Source: Membranipora membranacea | Lineage: Eukaryota > Bryozoa > Gymnolaemata > Cheilostomatida > Membraniporidae | Reading direction: 5' to 3' | DNA length: 64,000 bases | Assembly: GCA_914767715.1 (NCBI GenBank) | Contig: OU612075.1 | Location: 1,056,001 to 1,120,000 of the forward strand | Part shown: one piece after another, positions 24,201 through 33,400 of the stretch | Position numbering within the stretch: position 1 is the stretch's first letter | Layout of the letters: the number at the start of each line of letters is the position of its first letter | Program-made: the position numbers and the translations under genes | Notes under the pieces: generated by a model | Database searches by the model: none | What the model was told of the DNA's origin: nothing | The model's input: only the letters and a program-made list of their open reading frames with translations

Positions 24201-25980
24201 ACCTAGACAATAGTGCAACAACAGTATGGTAATATTAATACAATATTATGACAATAACATGACATTAATGTGACATTAGTATGGCGTTAGGGTGACTTAA
24301 GTATGACATTAATTGAAATTAGTGTGACAACAGTACAGTGAGAATATTCATTTGTTACAGAGGATGGTAAGGTGAGCTTTGCTGAGTACTCCGGAGTTAT
24401 GTCTAAGATCTTCGGAGAGCTCATGGTAGCTCAAGGTATGGAGGCAAGCCTCATCACCATTTACCACAAACTCGATGCTAACATGGACAAAATGCTCAGC
24501 AGCACAGAAATGGGAGGACTTGTTGCTGCTATGGACGCTGATAGTAAGTAGTAAACATGATGGCTAAAATTTACAAGGCCTTGGATAGACCCACAGAATT
24601 TCATTGCAGTTGTCTAATTGTGCTGTTTATATCACCCTACAGATTCTTGATTGGCGCGACTAAACAAACATGATTTTAATTATTCATTTTGCTTACAGAG
24701 GATGGCCTCGTTTCCGAGCAGGAGTTCAAGACCTACTTTGTAGCTGCCACCGGAGCTGATGAGGACATGACCGCCATGCTCTTCGGATACTTTGATGGAG
24801 ATGATGATGGTCAGTTTGGAAACGACTTCGAGCTGAACGGACTCTTCACCGGATTCGACTATAGCAGTGAGTGAACAACTTCAAATGATCACCTCAGATC
24901 AGATATTGCCACAATGCACTTTGATCCTAGAACAAATTCCTAGTTGTTATTTTTGCCTTGGTCTTCTTGATAAATCTGGAAATTTGCATCTTGGGATTCT
25001 GTAGTGGCCTTCCACATGCACTGGTTGCATGACCCACTATCGTATGCGCACAAGTTCTCCTAATTGAATTAAAATTTGATGGCCCAGTGTAAAAATATTG
25101 GGTTGAATTGTCTCTAACTTTCGAAGACAGCTTTGGTACGGGTGTAATCTGAATTTCAATGTGCATTCCAATGTTGGGAGTTGCCTATACTTTAAAGTGA
25201 CAGTCCTACTCGGCCATGTTTGGTATGGTTTTAAAGATCTCAGGCTGAAAAGTCATTAGGGCCTATGAGATAAACAGCCTGTGAACCTAATTGCAGTAAA
25301 ACTGCTGCAAAGTCTGAAAATTGATCCTATGATCCTTGCTAAAATAATTGAAAAAAACTAGTTGCAATTTTCCACAATTTTCATTTTTTTATTATTTTTA
25401 TTTGCCCTATGAACTCACAATATTTGATTTACTTGGGTAATAAAACCCACTTTTCTAATATGACTGACCCTTTAAACAAGACAGGACAAATACTTAGCTG
25501 TCTTGTAATATTTGAGTCTCTCCCGTTTCAGATGATGGTATGGTCAGCGAGCGAGAATTCTTGGACAGCATGCTTTTCGTAAGTTAATTTACCGCCTATG
25601 TTCTTATATCATGATTGTCAGAGAGCATTTTCACTCCTGTGCATCAAACATTCTGATATATGCAGGAAAAAAACAAAGCCGATCCTATTGTATCTGATTC
25701 AGAACCTCTGCACATCCGTGAACTTAGAACTATGTGTAATGTAATAATCAAACTGTAATGGAAAGTTTCAATACTAAGTCATGATATAAGGTACTGTTAC
25801 TTTCTCATTGTTATTACTTTCACTAAATAATTTTGTTATTATTTCTACATTCATTTTTATTTTTATGGATAATATTTGTGTTATTATTATTCTTACTTTT
25901 TTTTGCAGCTTTTTGCCAGAATCCAGAAGGATGTCGAGGCTGCCCAGATGGTAAAGGATGTCATCGGATATTTCTTCTAA
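15247..25980 (+). CDS. Secreted protein with ~24 EF-hands in three repeated modules, complete
   Basis: Predicted 774 aa from 17 exons: 15247-15290, 15744-15958, 17267-17428, 17782-17964, 18467-18634, 19003-19049, 19413-19542, 19943-20104, 20650-20832, 21697-21864, 22259-22305, 22712-22895, 23491-23652, 24361-24543, 24699-24866, 25532-25578, 25909-25980. Every junction is GT..AG and in frame. Residues 1-16 are a signal peptide (MKVFIVAAILVAVASA), followed by the His/Asp stretch HDHHDHDDHS. EF-hand loops follow in pairs, eight per module. Clear loops include DMDMDGMWTEAE, DKDMDGMVSAEE, DEDKDGKLSYSE, DSDMDGMLSGDE, DANGDGKIERDE and DADKDGLVSEQE; a few are degenerate (the one spanning exons 5/6, NYKSNDG in exon 10). 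Exon lengths 162-183-168-47 occur three times. There is no transmembrane segment and no ER-retention tail, so the product is probably secreted and binds Ca2+. N-glycosylation sequons include NIT, NAT and NSS. I do not recognise an orthologue. A CREC/calumenin protein is unlikely: those have six to seven EF-hands and an HDEL-like end. Confidence 0.88.
16163..17134. mobile_element. 972-bp TTAA-flanked element with ~250-bp inverted arms
   Basis: It begins GGTTATGA and ends TCATAACC, with TTAA on both sides (16159-16162 and 17135-17138). The first and last ~245 bp are inverted copies of each other, for example TATACCGTTGGAAAGCTGCTGAG on the left mirrored by CTCAGCAGCTTTCCAACGG on the right. They also share AGCCTTTTCGGCCTCATTTC and GACATAGTTCATCCTAATTTTA-type words. 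The centre holds only a 64-codon open frame of no recognised type. TTAA duplications are typical of piggyBac and Kolobok transposons, so this is probably a non-autonomous relative. It sits in intron 2 of the EF-hand gene. Confidence 0.85.
19127..19380. repeat. 34-bp tandem repeat, ~7.5 copies
   Basis: The unit is GGTTATAATCTACTATCGTC followed by TCCACCTTGGACTG. Copies are nearly identical; two or three have GGGCTG for GGACTG or ATATAC for ATCTAC. It lies in intron 6 of the EF-hand gene, between the exon ending at 19049 and the one starting at 19413. It is a minisatellite; the repeats abut with no spacers. Confidence 0.92.
20838..21250. repeat. TATAGTA-type heptamer satellite in intron 9
   Basis: About 400 bp of degenerate 7-bp units (TATAGTA, TACAGTA, TAGGATA and similar). 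It starts about 6 bases after the donor site of exon 9 of the EF-hand gene. Read on the minus strand it gives long open frames of Tyr/Ile/Leu repeats, which are an artefact of low complexity. It is followed at 21605-21680 by another TAT/TTA-rich stretch. Confidence 0.92.
23760..23995. mobile_element. MITE with 5-bp target duplication, copy 2 (TSD AATCA)
   Basis: 236 bp from CAGGGCCGTAGTTTAG to GAACTACGGACCTG, flanked by AATCA at 23755-23759 and 23996-24000. The ends are inverted repeats, with GGTAGGGGAGGC on the left and GCCTCCCCTAGAA on the right. It is in inverted orientation relative to the other two copies: its left end resembles their right end. It sits in intron 13 of the EF-hand gene. 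It is non-coding. Confidence 0.85.
24235..24350. repeat. Degenerate TGACATTAGTA-like tandem repeat
   Basis: About eight imperfect repeats of a 10-14 bp word related to TGACATTAGTATG, just upstream of exon 14 of the EF-hand gene. Unit length drifts, so this is an old or noisy array. Confidence 0.45.
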
Positions 25981-27044
25981 AGAGAACAAATTGTGCTTTA
26001 AACAGCTCAACAAACACTGACACATAGTGTGAACTAAATAACATCCGGTTAAAAATAAATACATTATTCATAAATATAACATTTGATCTATTACTTTGTT
26101 ACCATCATTTATAGCATGTCAAATCAGACCGACAATTTTTGTGATATTACTATAAACGGGACACTGCCGTCAGGGGTGCATTGTGGTTTATCTGATATAT
26201 AGAGACGCTGTCTCAAGAAATGTGCAGATTTCTACGATTTCAGATTATCTGTGGGTTTGGGGTTTCACTGAACCCCCTCACTTTTTAACGGTGAGCTTTT
26301 CTTAGTGACACTAAAACCTGTCTCTACCTGAATCTTTTTGATGGGTTGCTCACCTACTTCCATGTGCTAACACCTTAGGACTTCAATTTATAAAATTAAC
26401 AGAAAGAAAAACCAAAGTTGATTCATTAGTTGGTCATGTCTTGGATAACCAGTGTAGTAAGCAAAGTGGTTAACATTGATATCTGAACATCATAATTATT
26501 TACTAAAACGACTAACAATAGGTCTTTTACACTTTTCGAAAGATTTAATTTGCAAGTCATTATCATGTGTGGGTTAAAAAAATGCTTTCTTCGTCATCAG
26601 AAAATGAATTTTCTTGGTTAGCCCCTAATTTGCTTCTACAGTGTCAAATGATTTAATTAAAGCTAACAGAATACAAAATTATAAAACAATAGCCACTACT
26701 TAATACAGTGTTCAACACAAGCTACCCAAGTGTTTCTAATTAACAACAATAACTGTAAAAAAGTTCACTTGGTATCATGTAACAAACGGCGCTCATCCAA
26801 ATACTAGTCCTAGCCTATAGTCTTGTGAGGACACTGACGGGCCGCGCTGCATTACCCTTATGAAATGTCTCACTTGGGCTAGCACAAATTAACGTAGTGC
26901 GGGGTGGGCACTCAAGAGATGTTACTGTGCACGTTTTACAATATGACTTGTATAAAACAATAATACTAGCCTGGTGATATCAGCTATTGCTCGCTGCTCG
27001 TCGTTACATCAGGTTGTCTGCTGCTGGGATTACGTTGCGCAAAC
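25981..27044. other. Spacer between EF-hand gene and CX3C gene
   Basis: About 1.06 kb containing the EF-hand 3' UTR and the promoter of the next secreted-protein gene. A poly(A) signal lies at 26054-26059. No other feature is supported. Confidence 0.6.
26054..26059 (+). terminator. Poly(A) signal of the EF-hand gene
   Basis: AATAAA lies about 74 bp after the stop codon (25978-25980), the first canonical signal downstream. It implies a short 3' UTR. Confidence 0.6.
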
Positions 27045-29074
27045 ATGAAGGTTGCCATACTTGTGTGTCTCAGTATTACTGCTGTGGCAGCTATCGATCT
27101 GAGAATGGTGAGTCGCTCATCCTCTCAGTAATGTAATGCTTACCTGAATATCGGTCAGGTAGAAATACATTATATTTTGTGAGCATTTCAACAGGTCTTT
27201 TGAATCTTTGGCTCAATCCTGTCAAATAATAGCATCTACTTCTGCCAGACTATTTTCGAACTCAAAGTGTTCTCTGTGAATTGATTTAGCTTGAGATTAT
27301 CTGTGATGTTGCCGTGAGCGTTGTGTACCTTACTCTCAGAGCATGTCTTGATGTTGCAGTGTTTGAGGAACTGCAAAATGAATGATCACTACTGTCGGTG
27401 GACTGGAGCCCCAGGACAGATGGGAAATTTTTGTATGCAAAAGATGAACGAGTGTGACGTCGGATGTATTGTAAGTATTTTATTTTTGACAACTGACTGA
27501 CATGGTAACAAACTCCAAACAGCTTGACATGTATATATTGAATATGTCCGTCTCTTTTGAATTTAAAATGTTAGAGCCACACAAAGCTGACCCTCTTTGT
27601 ATAGCATGTTGGCAGATCCTTTGTCAGTTAAGGATCAAAAACATGTACTCTCATGTGAAAACATTAACCCAACCTTGCTTTCATGCGATTTCTACAGACA
27701 TAAATGAAATATCATTCTTTAGAGCGGGATGTTCTCCAAATAGACTATGTATAAATAATATAACAACTAATATAATATATATAATATAAATGATGATAAT
27801 TGTAAAACTCTTTACACCACATCTTACTTTTATTGTAGCAAAATTGTAAGGTTAACTGTAATGAGAAGTTCAGCACAGACACTTGTGTCAGCGAATGTCA
27901 ATACAGAGGAAAGATGATGCTCGATATGAACATGCCATTCAATGGAAGAGTAAGTGCCCTTAGTTCATTACCTAGAGTTAGAATCCACCGATCCGAGTAT
28001 AAGTATATCAGTAACAAGGCCATCTGAATTGTTCACTAACTTGTCATACGAATCATTATCTCGAGGCTTCATAATATGAACTAATCATTTTGGTTGGGAA
28101 ATTTGAATTTGATCCACCAAGGTGTAACTGCATTAACCAATAACCAACTGCCCAACGGTCCGGCCCCACTGGCAGGATACCACTATGATTCTATTTCACG
28201 ATGTTCGTAATAACTTTCATTTATATTTTGACAGCAATGTATGGATGACTGCATGTACCAGGCCCAGAGGTGTAACACTAGATGTGACGATGCCTTTAAG
28301 AGACTCGGACTTGGCAGACCTCTGATGGAGTACATCTACCCAGAGCAAATGGCAGAGGACTGGACTGTCAGATCCAGTGAGTACACACTCAATAAATTAA
28401 GTGTCTGCATATTTATTTATTTACTTATTTACTGAGGTTTTCTAAAAGTTTGTAATTAAAGTAAATTCAAAATAACTTGTTGACCTCACATACATTAACA
28501 TAGAAATAGAAAAATGACTTGAATAAAAACACTTAAGTGTAGGGTGGTACATGCTACATAGTGAGCAGGATAATGAAAGCATGGCAGCATAAATTATTTG
28601 AATAAGATGAAAAAAGAAAAAGAAGAAGCAGCGAGCAGCAAACAAAAATGGAAGTTCACAACATTAGGTAGGATTAAATGATATTATGGAGTGTATGCAA
28701 GAGATTATGCATACTGGGTATGACGGTAACTTTGGCTGAAGGTTTGAGTCTAGATATATGGTGTGAGCTGCCGTGGATGACTTACCTTAAACTGAGATTA
28801 AACACGGGCAATAGGCAGACCTCAGATTTCAACTTAAAAAAATTTTTTTAAAATGAGTTTGAGAACTTAGCCAGGCTACAATTAGTAAATGTGGTGGAAG
28901 GATTAATCTGAATGCCCATGCAAGGTTTGCATTTATTATCATGATCACAATTGATTTCCTTTTTTAGACTTGATGGACAACCCTCACCGATACAACACCC
29001 CACGATTCGCCGCTAGTAATCAGCCACCATCCTTCCCATCAAGTGATGTGAACCCAGTACCTTACAAACAGTAG
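27045..29074 (+). CDS. Small secreted Cys-rich protein with paired CX3C motifs, complete
   Basis: Predicted 177 aa from exons 27045-27107, 27360-27470, 27839-27949, 28235-28376 and 28968-29074, all in frame. The signal peptide is MKVAILVCLSITAVAA; the mature part starts near IDLRM. Cysteines come mostly as CX3C pairs: CLRNC, CDVGC, CKVNC, CVSEC, CMDDC and CNTRC, with single cysteines at HYC and NFC. Exons 2 and 3 are both exactly 111 nt, phase 0, and exons 3 and 4 open with Gln before the first CX3C (QNC, QC), suggesting internal exon duplication. CX3C-Xn-CX3C pairs are known from disulfide-stapled helical hairpins in several unrelated secreted families, so this does not name a function. The Cys-free C-terminal part has a helical-looking segment, then a Pro/Ser/Asn-rich tail (FAASNQPPSFPSSDVNPV). 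No family was recognised. Confidence 0.82.
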
Positions 29075-29516
29075 GAGGGGGTGACACCCTGACACCTTGT
29101 CCTTCTGGCACAGCAGGCTACACTTGTACTGATAACAAACTGGTGGAGGAAAACATCGCCGACAGAACCAGTAAAGCCTACTCCTAAAGATGGAAAGCAT
29201 TATGGTGATTTCACATTATTTTAATGCTTTGAGATTTTTTATGAAGACAATACAGGACTTACACGAACAGTTTTAACCTTTTATTTTTACTTTGATGTAT
29301 TTTATCTGGGGATCTCGAGAGCTAGATGCCTCCTTAAGTTTTGGTTGTGGATATTTTTGTATTTTACTCGTGGTTATTTAGGTTGAGAGTTTTGTTGGTG
29401 CTATCTTGAGATGAATTTAGACAATTGGGAAATACAAGATCCCTTGTACATATATATATCAATATAATCCGTTATTTATCTGGTTATGATATTCTTATTA
29501 CTCCATTAAGTTTTTT

Positions 29517-29522
29517 AATAAA
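29517..29522 (+). terminator. Candidate poly(A) signal of the CX3C gene
   Basis: AATAAA about 440 bp after the stop codon at 29072-29074. It is the first canonical signal noticed downstream. Confidence 0.4.
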
Positions 29523-30203
29523 ATGACAAAAACCAAGAAAAACATGATTTGATGTGTGAGGCAAGCTGTATTGCCATTGACAATTCTACTCAGTATTTGA
29601 CCATGATGTAAGCACAACACTTGATGCAACATTTTAATTTGGAAAGATAAAAAAGTATATATATATATATATATATATAGATTCAAATCTGTACTTTTAA
29701 GTGTCATCTGTGTGTATTTGGCCCCAACTAAGTGTCACTCAAAAATAAGGAGTCATTGTATATGACTCACAAAAAAATCATGTCTTAAATCCTCTTAAAT
29801 AATCATGTTGGGCATCCTTAACCCAATAGTAAAGAAATTAATGGTAGATAAAATAGACTGACATGGTCTGACAACTGCAATGCAAAGATTTGCCCTACAC
29901 ACTGACACTGACTTTATTGCACAAATGTGTGTATATATATAGATATATACATAAATATGTATATATATGCGCACACACTTTGAAAAGCGTCTGATGGAGA
30001 TGAGCAGCTGTTAAAATATGAAAGGGGGAGAGTGAAGAGACAATTTTCATTCAATATTCACAAAGTTTTTATTGTTGAGAGTTCCCAACGAATTAGAGAA
30101 GACTTTGGCAGTAAAAGAGTGACCATTTGTTTGATATACAGACTAAAAAGGATGCAATAAAATATTGCATGATAATACTCATTAAAATAAAAATAAATAC
30201 AGA

Positions 30204-30209
30204 TTTATT
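30204..30209 (-). terminator. Candidate poly(A) signal of the protocadherin gene
   Basis: Plus-strand TTTATT reads AATAAA on the minus strand, about 220 bp after the protocadherin stop (30428-30426). A second one lies at 30068-30073. Confidence 0.45.
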
Positions 30210-30425
30210 TACAGCATACTGTTAATAATTACATTATCGGTCAATTTGATTGTCGTTGAATATTCACTAGATACAGACCAGCGGCCGAAGTAGTGTCTAT
30301 AGGCTCGGGAGAGTCTCAGAGATATAGAGAGAATAATATAAAATACTTTCTATTCTAGTGAGAGAATAATACACTAAAACATAACCAACTGGAAGTCTCA
30401 TAAAGTTGATAAAGAAAATATGATC

Positions 30426-33400
30426 TTACACGACGTCGGAATTGAAGAATAGGTCATCGATATGTTCGCAAAGTTTGTCGCCGTTTATTGTTTGGTCTGA
30501 CATTTGGCTGGTGTTCTGTGATGGGTAGGTACTGCTACTCGTGCTCTCCTGCGGCGGGGGTATGTGATGTCGATAAGATGCCCTGTTCACATTAGCAACA
30601 CCTTTGGCGTTGTGTGCAGATACAACTGTCCCATCATGATGGTTACAATTAGTGTTGGAATTCTGCAACGGAAACATCAGACAATGAGTGATTTGAGTTA
30701 AAAGGCGTTTTAAACATGTGTGTTTGATGAAGTGAAGTCTTGTGCCTTTGAATGATTAACATAACAATACGTAACCCTAAAAGGGCCAACATGATGGGCA
30801 ATTATATGTTAAGTATGCAGAACTAGCCTGTTGCAAATTAGACATTGCTAAGAAAATCTCAGGTACGATATAAACTTTTCCTCAAATGCTCACTCTACCT
30901 GCCCAGCAGCAGTTCTTGCACATTTCCTATTATCCGAGCGGACCAGATGTCTGGCCAGTGCCCAACTTTTCTAGACTGTGACCTGATAAAACTACTGTTG
31001 TCCACGAGGGCACAGAACACAGTACCATTGCACAATACATACCTAGAAACTATGAGTTAAACGCTGTTTTAAGGCTTTCATTCGTACAAAATCTTCATGG
31101 CCGGCCCCAGCAGCATGAAGCCACGCCTGGTTACTGGTTACTACTACCCGCATACTAGTTGTAGCAATGTTAGAGCACTCACCTGATTGGATAGTACAGC
31201 GGGAGAGCCTTGATGGCTGGAGCTAGTGTTGATTGAGTTATTGCCGCTGCTTATACTACTGGGTACTTTACTCCTGTCGCCTCCATCCTCACCCAGACCA
31301 GCTGTGGAGAGGAACTTTGTCTGAAAGGATTGTTGAGAGCCACTTGGTGGTGCTTTTGATTGGTTCAAGGGAGGCACTTCTGATGTTGTGTGGAGTGGGG
31401 TGGAGTTGTGTATACTGCAAACATCGTCACAGTTTCCACTGTCGCTGTCTGGTTCTTTAGCTCGCTGTAATCTCTATAATACACAAGACAAAGAATGATG
31501 GAACACAAGCCAGGAGGGAATTTTCTCTGCCAATAATAATTATCTCAAAATTATTGATTCTCAGGGGTCAGTGAGGGATCATATGGGATATGCCCTAATT
31601 TCTCAGGCTATAGATAGAGAATCACATTTTGATTTAAACCAATGTTTTTTTTAACCAGCATAAAACATTAGTATGTGGGTGGCTGGTTGAGTGGACTGAT
31701 TTGGTTGTCCCTTACCTGGTTATGAAGAGTGGTGTTGAGAGGTTTAGCTGTTTGGTCAGCTGCTGACTTCTGTAACGCTGCAGCATCGTAGCCTTGTAAC
31801 GCAGTCATCACATGCTGATTGTTGTTGGTGCTACTTGTAAATGTAGTCAGGATGTTCTGAAAATATGATACAACACTGTGATGACTGTATGCACAATATT
31901 GATTGTGCAGGAATGCTCAAAATGAAGACGGTCTGAGCTTCCTTCATAATGTGGTATCCACATACTCATTCAAGAAAAAAATGTTGCATACGTAGCTAGA
32001 TCAGATATTTCTATAACTGTCTCATTCTATAGTCTACCATATACCCGTCACTCACTAAAGGAGGTGCAATCAGATCCCATAACTCTTAACTAATATAGAC
32101 AGAGAACACCTTGCAATGACAAAAAAACTATAATAATTTGCCATTCAGGGAATTGCTTTGCTGGCAGAAGACTTAGTTCATGTATGACTAGATGATAGGT
32201 GGTGGGATGGGAGTATGAGAGGGATATGGTGATCTCCACTTTGTGAAGGAAGGTGATATACAAATTCACACAAGTGCAGTGATTGGGCACTGTTACCTTA
32301 TAACGCATTTTGAGCCATTTTGGAAGCAGTGACTTCTAAAAGTAGAAACATAAGCATTAAGGTTTATCTCCCCTGCGTAGTTACCTTTGTCGGTATTTGG
32401 TCTTCACATTCATGATCAGAGATTGTGCTCTCTCTACTACTGAACATAGAACTTCTGTCAGCAGTAGTTCCGCCCCAGCTAGAGACACATGTCTGATGGG
32501 ACTCATGACTTGATCTACCGCTTTGGTTAAACAACTTCTGAGCTTCGGTACGACAGTTGTAACTGTGATTTTCCTTATTCTGTAATGTATCCATACTAAT
32601 CTATTTATACGTTTATTACCAAGCAACTATTACATTAGGTATTTAGAATATGAAACTATCAACGAAGCTTAACGGGAACAATTGCGCCAGATATGACAAT
32701 TATGGGGATATGCTTACATAAAGTCATACATTAGGTATGAGAAGTTTCACAACTGAGCATGTTTAAGCCTGATGTACAGGGCATTGAAATTCTGGCTGCA
32801 ATCATGAAAGTAATTGATGTAAGAATGTCGTCATAATGAATGACAGCAGTGTCTGCTGACCCCTTATGTTGACCTTGTGTGTGAGACAAGGTCAATATTC
32901 ATCCTGGTATGGGTGAAGGTTATCGATGAACAATGAAGCACTCATTGCTTTGTAACAACAAAGAATTACACACTAGACACCCACATCCAGTCTCTATATT
33001 GTGCAACATCAGCCAGCAGAACACTCTGTTCAAATAGCAGTACTGTATGACATGTTACAAATAGAAATACAACTTTTTTTTGTGCCGCCTTAAAATTGCA
33101 GCTCAAACAATGGGTTTCAAGGCCTTTCATTAATGCTCAACTTGCTCATGTTCTATATTGTTCATCAAAGCTAGTAGAGATGATTCATTACTATTTCTTG
33201 GTTGAGCTGACTCAGGTAAGCCAGCAGAAATGTCACGAGCTACCTAAAAGACTCCAATGAGCAAAATTTCAAGGAATTGACACTGATTTTAAGTACTGAC
33301 CTGACGTTTAATGCGTATTATAGCTACTATTAGTATAATACTGAGTACTCCTGACATCGAGGAGAGGACAACTACCACTATCAGATTAACATTATAAGTC

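Larger units (their letters stand above)
29075..30425. other. Convergent spacer, CX3C gene and protocadherin 3' ends
   Basis: The two flanking genes run towards each other, so this 1.35 kb is mainly 3' UTR. A (TA)n run lies near 29656-29680 and AT-rich ATATAT blocks near 29930-29970. Candidate poly(A) signals are listed separately. No exon was seen. Confidence 0.55.

Noticed and set aside
15247-25980. Calling the EF-hand protein a CREC/calumenin or calmodulin family member
   Set aside because: Repeat number, exon plan and the lack of an HDEL-like C-terminus do not fit; calmodulins lack signal peptides.
27045-29074. Calling the CX3C protein a toxin or antimicrobial peptide
   Set aside because: Paired CX3C motifs occur in many unrelated secreted proteins; there is no furin-type propeptide or family match to support it.
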